DNA of 13,799 nt from JALHTG01 sp964653695 (GTDB lineage Archaea; Thermoproteota; Bathyarchaeia; 40CM-2-53-6; JALHTG01). The notes beneath the pieces are model-generated. The model made no database searches. It had not been told where the DNA came from and saw only the letters and a list, made by a program, of their open reading frames with translations. Positions 7,408-13,624 of this stretch are shown piece by piece. The stretch is from assembly GCA_964653695.1 (NCBI GenBank), contig CAZZFQ010000038.1, positions 1 through 13,799 of the forward strand, given 5' to 3'. Position 1 is the stretch's first letter. Every line of letters starts with the position of its first letter. The translations under genes and the position numbers were made by a program.

Positions 7408-7416
7408 AATATAATT
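7408..7416 (-). promoter_or_regulatory. Candidate TATA box for the coiled-coil gene/rpiA operon
   Basis: The minus strand reads AATTATATT about 41-49 nt before the ATG at 7367, which would place a transcript start near 7387 and leave a leader of about 20 nt containing GTGATC. It is a good AT-rich island in a 208-nt spacer that holds no other gene. Confidence 0.4.
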
Positions 7417-7575
7417 AGGTTTGTCGCATTGATCTCGTCAAGAAGCCTTGAGTTCTATGAGATCACAAAGCTTCTTTCTTGAAGGTTTCTGTCAATTATC
7501 GTGCATCATCCTCTCGCCATTCGTATCTGTATGCTCAATTACTGTGTAGATATCGTCGCCAAAACGTGATCCATA

Positions 7576-7603
7576 TGGAGCCTCGGGCGAGCTACGAATC
7601 CGC
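7576..7603 (-). pseudogene. Decayed 3' end of a tRNA-Thr gene (T-arm plus acceptor strand)
   Basis: Read on the minus strand, these 28 nt have the layout of a tRNA 3' end: GCGGA, loop TTCGTAG, CTCGC, then CCGAGGC and TCCA. CCGAGGC is the perfect complement of the 5' acceptor strand GCCTCGG of tRNA-Thr(CGU) at 8331-8337, better than that gene's own 3' strand (CCGGGGC, one T-G wobble). The T-arm is degenerate: the 53-61 pair is A-C, 52-62 is G-T, and position 58 is not A. No matching anticodon arm lies upstream. The endonuclease stop codon TAG falls in the T-loop. An 11-base match in correct register is unlikely to be chance. Confidence 0.55.
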
Positions 7604-8248
7604 CAAAGCTGGCCGGACTATTGTTTCCAGTGCTCTTTGCTTGCGGGCTATGGAGAATCCTACTGATGTCTTGAACTTCGGTAGACTTCCTGCTGGTATG
7701 TGCAATTTCCAAGACCGGCCTGTCCTCATTGTGTAGATCTTCGAGCTAATTCCGAGCAAGCCCAATAGCGTTCTAGTGTCACTCAGACCGTCCCTGTTGC
7801 TTGCGTGGATCTCAATTCGGCGAGGTGAGACCTGAACATATCCTTCTGCGTCAAAATAGCCTCTGAGTAGCGCACCTCTTATCTCGGCAGGCGCCTGAAA
7901 GAAGACTTTCGGAACGCGCCAAGTCTTTGCTTTCCATTCTAGTGAAAAATACTTTGACAGGTCCAGAACGACTCTCATCGAGCTCACTTCTAGAATCCAT
8001 TCTCGTTTTGATCGATAGATCGAGCCGCTGATTCCATACACGTTGTTCAGCAATCTTGACAGATAACGACCCCAATTCAGGTCATTGCCAAGTGAGATTT
8101 CGAGTGATCCTCGAAGGTATCGCGATTGGTCCTTGCCACATTTGACTTCGTACCGCCTCCTAATGGCAAAACGCCGCTTGTCTCCCAGCATTGCACCCAG
8201 AATCTCTGCTTTCCCAACGGAAATCCAACGCGAAGCGTCCGCTTCTGT
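7592..8248 (-). CDS. LAGLIDADG homing endonuclease, start uncertain
   Basis: This is a two-motif LAGLIDADG protein. The second motif ALLRGYFDAEG is textbook, with its catalytic aspartate/glutamate region intact. The first, EILGAMLGD, keeps the acidic residue at its end, but the usual following Gly is Lys. Spacing of about 105 residues between motifs and basic segments after each (IRRRYEVK; SPRRIEIHASNRDG) fit a monomeric site-specific DNA endonuclease. The start is unclear. The only nearby ATG (8191) would delete the first motif helix. In-frame ATT or CTG (8203, 8200) would keep most of it. The frame stays open through the upstream tRNA, with an in-frame ATG at 8302 at the tRNA intron boundary. 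Coordinates given begin right after the tRNA CCA. The stop lies inside the tRNA remnant. Confidence 0.8.
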   Translation of the reverse strand, partial: TEADASRWISVGKAEILGAMLGDKRRFAIRRRYEVKCGKDQSRYLRGSLEISLGNDLNWGRYLSRLLNNVYGISGSIYRSKREWILEVSSMRVVLDLSKYFSLEWKAKTWRVPKVFFQAPAEIRGALLRGYFDAEGYVQVSPRRIEIHASNRDGLSDTRTLLGLLGISSKIYTMRTGRSWKLHIPAGSLPKFKTSVGFSIARKQRALETIVRPALADS

Positions 8249-8337
8249 TGGAGCCCCGGCCGGGGATTGAACCCGGGACCTGCGACTCTCTCTAGAAGTC
8301 ATACGAGGTCGCCGCTCTACCACTGAGCCACCGAGGC
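8249..8337 (-). tRNA. tRNA-Thr(CGU) with one 14-nt intron
   Basis: On the minus strand the acceptor is GCCTCGG (8337-8331) with CCGGGGC (8259-8253), containing one T-G wobble, then U73 and an encoded CCA. The D-arm is GCTC-AGTGGTA-GAGC, the anticodon stem GCGAC/GTCGC, the variable loop AGGTC and the T-arm CCGGG-TTCAATC-CCCGG. Removing 14 nt at 8288-8301 (the canonical 37/38 site) leaves loop CTCGTAA, so the anticodon is CGU. BHB support is partial: CTCG against AGAG has three pairs and one mismatch, the same pattern as the 37/38 intron of the other tRNA-Thr. U73 fits threonine. The acceptor wobble and the better-matching remnant at 7576 suggest the 3' end was replaced. Confidence 0.92.
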
Positions 8338-8367
8338 TCTGTAGGTTGCTGAAGGACCGAAGCACTC

Positions 8368-8374
8368 ATTTAAG
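8368..8374. promoter_or_regulatory. Candidate TATA box shared by tRNA-Thr(CGU) and thiL
   Basis: ATTTAAG on the plus strand reads CTTAAAT on the minus strand, so one box could serve both directions. It is about 31-37 nt upstream of the tRNA 5' end (8337) and 40-46 nt before the thiL TTG (8414). A second thiL candidate, GTATAG at 8386-8391, would give a leaderless message. The divergent spacer is only 76 nt, so shared control is plausible but unproven. Confidence 0.35.
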
Positions 8375-8413
8375 GATTCACTGGAGTATAGAAAGTGATC
8401 GAAGTGGTTTGAG

Positions 8414-9427
8414 TTGTCGGATTCTGTTGTTGAGTTGGGTGAAGATCGGGTTCGGGATCTCATAAGCAATCGCTTGGAGAAGGATATGTCTGAGGTCTTG
8501 GGGTACGGCGATGATGCGGTCGCTTTTGAGATCTCGAAGGAACAGTTGCTTGTGATGCATACTGACGCGCTGGTCGCGTCGACTGACGTTCCGCCTGGGA
8601 TGACGGCATATGATGTGGGCAGAAAGGCGGTCGTAATGAATGTGAGCGACTTGCTCGCCAAGGGTGTGAAGCCTCGCTCGGCCATCTTTTGCTGGGGTAT
8701 CCCTCGCGAATACACGGCCAACATTCTGAGAGAGATATCGGACGGGATGAATCGGACTGCAAGAGAGTGCGGCATCCATGTGACAGGCGGTGATACGGGC
8801 GAGTCGGATGATTTCTTTCTTGCCGGAACAGTTTTTGGCATGGTCGATCGTCAAAAGCTACTGCGACGTAGCGCTGTAAAGCCCGGCCAGATAATTGCCT
8901 CAACGGGTCCCTTTGGTCTCTCAAGCATAGCGTATAGGATTCTGCTTCAGGGAGCCACAGCAACACCTCAGATACGGGATAAAGCTCTTGAGGCTGCGTA
9001 CAGGCCCAGACTAAGGTTTTCCGAGGCGAACGCTCTGGCCGAAGCAGGTGTTGCCTCTGCCGGCATCGACAGCAGCGACGGCTTAGCTAGGTCTCTACAC
9101 TGGCTTGGAAGGATGAGCAGAGTGGGGTTCATTGTGGACAACTTGCCAACAACCGAGGAGGTCAGGCAGTTTGGGCTGATCAATAAGGTGGACTATGTTG
9201 ACCTTGCGATGTATGAAGGCGGGGAAGAATATGAGCTGATATACGCCATTGACCAAGATAGCTGGACTGCGGCGTTGGACGCAGTCGAAAGAGTCGGAGG
9301 GAAGCTCTACAGGATAGGGGTCGCGACGAGCGACCTTCAGATGGTTTTGGATTTGAGAAACATGCCGAAGAGACAGATCCAAGATCTAGGATGGAGACAT
9401 TTCGCCGGATGGAGCCGGCCTACCTGA
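8414..9427 (+). CDS. thiL: Thiamine-monophosphate kinase
   Basis: ThiL phosphorylates thiamine monophosphate to thiamine pyrophosphate with ATP, the last step of cofactor synthesis. The 337-residue protein has the full motif series of this PurM-like family: GDD (32-34), HTDALVASTDVPP (49-61), NVSDLLAKGVKP (76-87), GGDT (125-128), DSSDGLA (219-225), YEGGEEYELIY (267-277) and GWRHF near the end (326-330). These residues bind Mg-ATP and substrate. The TTG at 8414 is the first usable start after an in-frame stop at 8396-8398, and there is no strong ribosome-binding site, which would fit a leaderless or short-leader message. The adjacent crenactin operon has its own promoter. Confidence 0.95.
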   Translation: MSDSVVELGEDRVRDLISNRLEKDMSEVLGYGDDAVAFEISKEQLLVMHTDALVASTDVPPGMTAYDVGRKAVVMNVSDLLAKGVKPRSAIFCWGIPREYTANILREISDGMNRTARECGIHVTGGDTGESDDFFLAGTVFGMVDRQKLLRRSAVKPGQIIASTGPFGLSSIAYRILLQGATATPQIRDKALEAAYRPRLRFSEANALAEAGVASAGIDSSDGLARSLHWLGRMSRVGFIVDNLPTTEEVRQFGLINKVDYVDLAMYEGGEEYELIYAIDQDSWTAALDAVERVGGKLYRIGVATSDLQMVLDLRNMPKRQIQDLGWRHFAGWSRPT

Positions 9428-9552
9428 GCCTCCTCGACAAGTATTGAACAGCCCGATATTCTGCTAACCTTTCGCTCTTGCACGCGCATGAGTTGCTACC
9501 GTCATATTGATCGATCTGACACGTTGGTTTTCACTTTCTTCTATCTCTTCGG

Positions 9553-9560
9553 CTTAAATA
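9553..9560 (+). promoter_or_regulatory. TATA box of the crenactin operon
   Basis: CTTAAATA is a near-consensus archaeal TATA box. It ends 33 nt before the crenactin ATG at 9594, so transcription should begin near 9581-9590 and the message would be leaderless or nearly so, consistent with the lack of a ribosome-binding site before the ATG. The rest of the 166-nt spacer after thiL shows no gene. Confidence 0.6.
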
Positions 9561-9593
9561 CGATGCAAGGCGTTCGTTCTAATGGTTGTATGA

Positions 9594-10859
9594 ATGAGCG
9601 AGGGTTACAAGCAGAGATACACGTTTGGCATGGACTTCGGTACAAGCGACTTCAAGTTCGGTCCCATTACCTGTGGAGAAAGCCCAGAGCTCGTTGAGAA
9701 CCGAGGATACTTCACCGACAAGACCTCGATCATTCAACAAATCAGCGGTCCTGTAAAGGAGCTTATTGTGGGAAAGGACATCCCACTATACCTTGAAGCT
9801 AGAGAAGATCTGTCAACCAGACTCGTTTACCCTATGCGAAACGGAATAGTTGGAAAGGATGATGAGCGATCGTGGGCCGTAGTGAAAGAGCTCACACAGT
9901 TCGCTCTAGAAGCCTTCAGGCCACCTGAGTCGGAGTTCTCGGGTTTCTACCTGGCGGCGTCCCTCTCCGCTGTGGCACCTCGCTACATGTACGAAAAACT
10001 GTTTGAACTATTTCGTGAGACAAACAGCGAATTCGGATCGGTAAGGGCGGCGACAGTGATTTCCCAACCATTCTCAGTCGCGATAGCCCACAAGATTCCT
10101 ACATGTGTCGTAATAGAATCGGGCCATGGAAACTCTCAGACTTGCCCTATCTCCCGCTACCCCATCAGAGACGCAGTTGTAGCCATCAACCGAGGCGGAG
10201 GGGACGGAAACGCGTTGACGGCTGAGATCTTGAAAGACTGCGGCTACGGAGACCTGGCACACGAGGAGTCATTCGTGCGAAAGGTCAAGGAGAATCTTGG
10301 GCTGATACCCGCGGATCTCGATGCCGCGATACAACTCGCTAAGAATGATCCCCAGAGATTTCGAGCAACATACCAAGTTCCGGGGACAAGGATAACTGTT
10401 GATCTCGCCGAAAAGTCGTGGATGCGTTTTCTCATAGGAGAGTACGTATTTGACCCAAACCACGAACTCTTTCAAAGCTATTTCTCTCGGGGCCTCAGGA
10501 AGCCAGGAGATGTAAGGTTTGGTGACACGTTTTTCAGGGGGATGCTAGACTTCGGTGACGCCATCGTTGAGGCTGTGGAACGTTGCCCCACTGAGCTCCA
10601 GCCGTACCTGTACAGGCAGATCTTACTTTCTGGAGGAAACTTTGCGTGGACAGCTCCTCCAGAGTTAGGCGACGTAGCCATCGACGCCGCTTCAAAGATA
10701 CGCTTCCTACTAGAAGAGAAGGGCATCACCGGGACTACGGTACTGATGGCGCAGAGCCCCCAGCTTTCGGTTTGGAGGGGGTGCATAGTCTACGGCTATG
10801 CTGTCCCTGCGGATTTCTCGTGGTCTTGGGAAAGATTCGAGGGATGGATGAACTTCTGA
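9594..10859 (+). CDS. Crenactin-type archaeal actin
   Basis: This is an actin-superfamily ATPase expected to form double-helical filaments that act as a cytoskeleton. The 421 residues carry the actin nucleotide-binding motifs: phosphate 1 DFGTS (14-18), SQPFSVAIA (157-165, Gln158 matching actin Gln137), phosphate 2 IESGHGN (174-180), the adenosine motif ILLSGGNF (343-350) and SVWRG (392-396). Several stretches match Pyrobaculum crenactin as I remember it: YTFGxDFGTS, the KxGPIT that follows, RFLIGE-VFDPNHE (278-291) and the EGW near the C-terminus. Glu175 replaces the aspartate of eukaryotic phosphate 2, as in that protein. Start is ATG at 9594; an upstream ATG (9581) hits a stop at once. The next gene starts 14 nt later. 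Lokiactin or MreB are much poorer fits. Confidence 0.93.
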   Translation: MSEGYKQRYTFGMDFGTSDFKFGPITCGESPELVENRGYFTDKTSIIQQISGPVKELIVGKDIPLYLEAREDLSTRLVYPMRNGIVGKDDERSWAVVKELTQFALEAFRPPESEFSGFYLAASLSAVAPRYMYEKLFELFRETNSEFGSVRAATVISQPFSVAIAHKIPTCVVIESGHGNSQTCPISRYPIRDAVVAINRGGGDGNALTAEILKDCGYGDLAHEESFVRKVKENLGLIPADLDAAIQLAKNDPQRFRATYQVPGTRITVDLAEKSWMRFLIGEYVFDPNHELFQSYFSRGLRKPGDVRFGDTFFRGMLDFGDAIVEAVERCPTELQPYLYRQILLSGGNFAWTAPPELGDVAIDAASKIRFLLEEKGITGTTVLMAQSPQLSVWRGCIVYGYAVPADFSWSWERFEGWMNF

Positions 10860-10873
10860 CGCTGGTATGAGCC

Positions 10874-11509
10874 GTGACAGAGGTAAAGACAGGGGAACGT
10901 TTGGCAGAGTTCTTCGCGTCGAAAGGGCAGAGACCAATTGCTCAAGATACGATGTTGGCAGGTGCAGAAGAGAAGCCTGACCTTGGATTCACAGATGGAA
11001 GAACCACAACCTACCTGAAAATCTTCGAAAAGGATGACCTCGGGGAGAGGAACTCATTGTTGCAGGTCGCCCTTAGCGCAATGTCATATCTGCAGGTGGC
11101 GAACAGAGCATATCTTGTCCTTCCCAAGGTTCATGCAGCCATAATGGACGCGGCGATCCTGCGCGAAAGAGGCCTTGGACTGATTGTGTACGATTCGAAG
11201 GAGGTTGAAGAGGTACTGCCCGCCAGCCTCTTCGAGCATGACGCCAAGAACGCAAAACCAAGTGCAGATCTAGAGAGGCTGAAGAGCAGAATATCCGCTC
11301 TTGAGCGAACCGTCGAGACCTTAGCCTCAGAGTTATCAAGAGTGAAGTCCACGAAGCTTGAGCAGCTGGAAGCAAGGAGAACGTATCCAGAGGTTCCTGC
11401 CTCAATCGGGCCTCAGAAACCCCAACCTCTACCCTCATTCCTCCAGGATAATCCTTGGCTTGATATTCTGTCTAAGAGAGGAAGAGAGTCTGACCAGATT
11501 GCCGGCTAG
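10874..11509 (+). CDS. Coiled-coil protein in the crenactin operon, candidate arcadin-2 counterpart
   Basis: The 211-residue protein starts at GTG 10874, 14 nt behind crenactin. It has three parts. Residues about 1-120 form an alpha/beta domain, with KPDLGF (34-39), YLKIF (47-51) and GLGLIVYD (100-107), resembling a PD-(D/E)XK nuclease fold whose acidic catalytic position before K49 is lost (YLK). Residues about 131-168 are a coiled coil (LERLKSRISALERTVETLAS). A proline-rich linker (172-187) leads to a terminal amphipathic helix SFLQDNPWLDILSKR (188-202). Arcadin-2 of Thermoproteales lies immediately beside crenactin, is about 200 residues with a coiled coil, and binds the filament groove through its C-terminal helix. 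Position, size and architecture agree, but sequence homology is not shown. The function is an inference. Confidence 0.65.
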   Translation: MTEVKTGERLAEFFASKGQRPIAQDTMLAGAEEKPDLGFTDGRTTTYLKIFEKDDLGERNSLLQVALSAMSYLQVANRAYLVLPKVHAAIMDAAILRERGLGLIVYDSKEVEEVLPASLFEHDAKNAKPSADLERLKSRISALERTVETLASELSRVKSTKLEQLEARRTYPEVPASIGPQKPQPLPSFLQDNPWLDILSKRGRESDQIAG

Positions 11510-11792
11510 AACCGCCCTCCATCACACCTCCATTCCGATCCGATCTTTCAAGATAGTTGTAGACACCGAAGATTTGTTCAATCCTGAGCTAACTCTGGAG
11601 AAGTTTCGGAGGACCTATGGAGTTGACCCGGAACCACCACGCTTTCGAGTGGTTTCAATAGATGTTGTCACTTGCCCTCAAGACGGCCTTCCGGTCTTGG
11701 TAACGGAATGCGGACTATGCCCCGGGTTCATCCGAAGGATGGAGGGAAAGATCAGCTGCAGAAAGGCGTTCAGAACTAGCGAATCAACATGA
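11499..11792 (+). CDS. Small four-cysteine protein, third gene of the crenactin operon
   Basis: From the TTG at 11499 this is a 97-residue protein overlapping the stop of the preceding gene by 11 nt, the usual sign of translational coupling. The C-terminal half has Cys59, Cys71, Cys74 and Cys87 in a pattern TCPxDGxPV, ECGLCPGF, ISC, which looks like a zinc or iron-sulfur site. The N-terminal half is predicted mixed strand and helix (FKIVVDTEDL, ELTLEKFRRTYG). The frame is open back to an ATG at 11358, but using that start would overlap the neighbour by about 150 nt in a segment of unlike composition, so I prefer TTG. I do not recognise the family. Arcadin-1 or -3 would be a guess from location only. 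Confidence 0.6.
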   Translation: MPARTALHHTSIPIRSFKIVVDTEDLFNPELTLEKFRRTYGVDPEPPRFRVVSIDVVTCPQDGLPVLVTECGLCPGFIRRMEGKISCRKAFRTSEST

Positions 11793-11837
11793 CACCTGAA
11801 CTGCAGAACTGTAAACTAACTTCTTGAATCCTGCAGG

Positions 11838-12662
11838 TCAGGCTGGCACGATTCCACTTATCGCGTCGACATGGACTCCTCTTTTCCGAAGCTCGGCCAG
11901 AAATGGGTTGATTCCAACGCTGTCACTGGCAATGTGTCCTGTGACGATGAGGTTCCCCACACCATCTGCTCTCAGCTTCTCTAGATCTGACTCAGATATG
12001 TGAATGTAGATCACCGTGTTAACACCGTACTTGTAGTATGTCCTCGCTACTTCGTATCCGCCGTTCGTGTATGCAGCGTGCGAGAAGACGGTTCTCCCTG
12101 CCCTATTGGACAGCGCACCATGCCTGAGCTTTATCTCAGTGGAAGCTCGTTGAAACTCGGGGATCGTTCCTATCGAGCCTATCAGATCGGCTACGGTGGC
12201 ATCTCGATTAGTTGAGAGTTGTCTTTGAATCACTTCCGCAACGCGTCTTCTTCCCAGCTCGTCGAGCGGGTTGTGAATATTCAGGAAAGGCATCTTCAGA
12301 TGCCTCGCGACTGAAGGAACATGATCATAGTTCACTGAGTGTACCTCAACTTCGAGAGCCGAGATCTTCTTCCGAATTGCTTCTCTCGCTTCATCATCTG
12401 GAACACCTGCCTCTCTCATCTGGTCTATATGCTTCTCGAAGACCTTCCAACCTTCAAGTCTTGCTCGTCCGCCAGCCGGATGATGAGCAATTACGGCATC
12501 ATAACCTTGATTCTTGGCGATGACTAGCTCGGCTGATCCAATGTCAATCCCGACCAAGACTCTTCTGAGGCCATCGCCGGGAACGTATATCTCGCTGTCG
12601 GCAGGGGTCACTTCGAAGCCTGCCATATCTAGAGCTAGCTTCATGATCTGATCGGTGTTCAA
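11838..12662 (-). CDS. NIF3-like dinuclear metal-centre protein
   Basis: This is a 274-residue member of the NIF3/YbgI superfamily, toroidal hexamers with a two-metal site. Their biochemical role is poorly defined, and some act as GTP cyclohydrolase-like or metal-dependent hydrolases. Candidate metal ligands are His60-His61 in AHHPAGG (59-65), VHSVNYDH (107-114) and His243 in TGHIASDSVGINP (241-253). VLVGID (35-40) fits the family's early strand. The start is TTG at 12662, seven codons before an ATG. It is divergent from the deacetylase gene across 167 nt. The metal-site layout differs somewhat from bacterial YbgI, so the superfamily is confident but the subgroup is not. Confidence 0.82.
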   Translation of the reverse strand: MNTDQIMKLALDMAGFEVTPADSEIYVPGDGLRRVLVGIDIGSAELVIAKNQGYDAVIAHHPAGGRARLEGWKVFEKHIDQMREAGVPDDEAREAIRKKISALEVEVHSVNYDHVPSVARHLKMPFLNIHNPLDELGRRRVAEVIQRQLSTNRDATVADLIGSIGTIPEFQRASTEIKLRHGALSNRAGRTVFSHAAYTNGGYEVARTYYKYGVNTVIYIHISESDLEKLRADGVGNLIVTGHIASDSVGINPFLAELRKRGVHVDAISGIVPA

Positions 12663-12829
12663 TGTGACTCATCTCACGCCTCGTCTATGGCATGATGTGC
12701 TTTTTGTCGCTTGTCCTATCAAAAGCGCGGACAACTGTAGTGACAGCTGTCGAATCGATTGGATCGAGAGGGATTCACGAAAAGCATCAAGTATCCAGGC
12801 ATCGCCTTTCTCTGCAGGACGGAACACTA

Positions 12830-13624
12830 ATGGCTCGGGCGAAAGAACCTAGATGTACTGTCCTACTTACCTTTGACTATGACGCTGAGAGCTGTGAAGC
12901 TCGAATGTTTCCTGACAGGCCCGTGAAGCTTTCAAAGGGACAGTTCGGTCCCAGGGTCGGCCTTCCAAGAGTGCTTGGTCTGCTAGACAAGTATGAGATC
13001 AAATCTACTTTCTTCGTGCCTGGTTGGACTGCTGATAGGTACCCAGAAAGCGTGAAGGAAATTGTGCGACGGGGGCACGAGGTCGCAGCTCACGGCTACA
13101 TACATGAGAACTTGGGTGAACTGAGGTCGAAGGAGGACGAAATAGAGATCTTCAGGAAGTCGATCGACACATTGGAGAAGGTGGCGGGTCACAGGCCTGT
13201 TGGGTTCAGGGCGCCTCATTGGGAGTTCAGCCAAAACACATTAGCGAATCTGATGATGTTTGGCTTCAAGTATGACAGCAGCCTGATGAACGATGAGAAG
13301 CCCTATGTGATCAAACAAGATGGTAAATCAACTGGCATAGTGGAGCTTCCCGTCGAATGGTTTCTTGATGACTGGCCGATCTTTGAGATAGAGCGCAGAC
13401 CACCTAGCGAAGTCTTCAATATCTGGAGCGAAGAGTTCAAAGCTGTTTACGCAGATAGGATTCCCTACTTCCTACTAACCATGCATCCCGAATGCATAGG
13501 AAGAGCCTCAAGAGCCAAAATGTTGGAACATCTCATTGTAACGATCAGGAGAAAACACGGCGTCAGGTTCTCTCGGTGCGTGGATCACGTTGAGAGGTTC
13601 ATTGGCCAAGCAAGTCACATGTGA
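12830..13624 (+). CDS. NodB-type polysaccharide deacetylase family protein
   Basis: This is a carbohydrate esterase family 4 / PF01522 protein that removes acyl groups from amide bonds in sugars or related compounds. The 264 residues contain motif 1 TFDYDAE (14-20; Asp16 and Asp18), the metal histidines His88 and His92 in AAHGYIHEN, motif 3 RAPHW (127-131), and a late TMHPECIGRASR (217-228) with His219. The TFDYDAE variant and the HPxxIGR(P/A)SR ending recall the Helicobacter PgdA / PuuE-like subgroup, which includes enzymes acting on small amides, so peptidoglycan need not be the substrate. No signal peptide or membrane helix is visible, suggesting a cytoplasmic enzyme. ATG 12830 is chosen because GGACGGAA lies just upstream; the frame is open to 12692 but that extension is unlike the family. 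Confidence 0.9.
   Translation: MARAKEPRCTVLLTFDYDAESCEARMFPDRPVKLSKGQFGPRVGLPRVLGLLDKYEIKSTFFVPGWTADRYPESVKEIVRRGHEVAAHGYIHENLGELRSKEDEIEIFRKSIDTLEKVAGHRPVGFRAPHWEFSQNTLANLMMFGFKYDSSLMNDEKPYVIKQDGKSTGIVELPVEWFLDDWPIFEIERRPPSEVFNIWSEEFKAVYADRIPYFLLTMHPECIGRASRAKMLEHLIVTIRRKHGVRFSRCVDHVERFIGQASHM

Larger units (their letters stand above)
7576..8276 (-). mobile_element. Putative minimal mobile element: replacement tRNA 3' end plus homing endonuclease
   Basis: The segment runs from the T-arm of tRNA-Thr(CGU), through a LAGLIDADG gene, to the displaced tRNA 3' end at 7576-7603. I infer an insertion into a tRNA-Thr gene that brought its own tRNA 3' end, restored the tRNA and displaced the original end, which has since lost its T-arm. 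Elements that integrate at tRNA 3' ends leave the same signature, but no integrase gene is seen. Fungal mitochondrial endonuclease insertions that carry a replacement gene end are an analogy. Exact borders are unknown. A short inverted repeat (GAAGC-GTCC-GCTTC, 8232-8245) sits just after the tRNA CCA. Confidence 0.4.

Noticed and set aside
7479..7736. 85-codon plus-strand frame opposite the endonuclease end
   Set aside because: It is antisense to the endonuclease C-terminus and tRNA remnant and has no family features.
8232..8245. Inverted repeat GAAGC-GTCC-GCTTC after the tRNA CCA, considered as a terminator
   Set aside because: There is no T-run after the stem on either strand, and archaeal termination does not depend on hairpins. 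It may simply lie within the element's left end.
11358..11498. N-terminal extension of the four-cysteine protein
   Set aside because: It would overlap the upstream gene by about 150 nt in a frame whose residues look like a shadow; the TTG at 11499 gives a normal short overlap.
12692..12829. N-terminal extension of the deacetylase
   Set aside because: The first 46 codons are basic and unlike the family. The ATG at 12830 has a ribosome-binding site and puts motif 1 at the normal distance.
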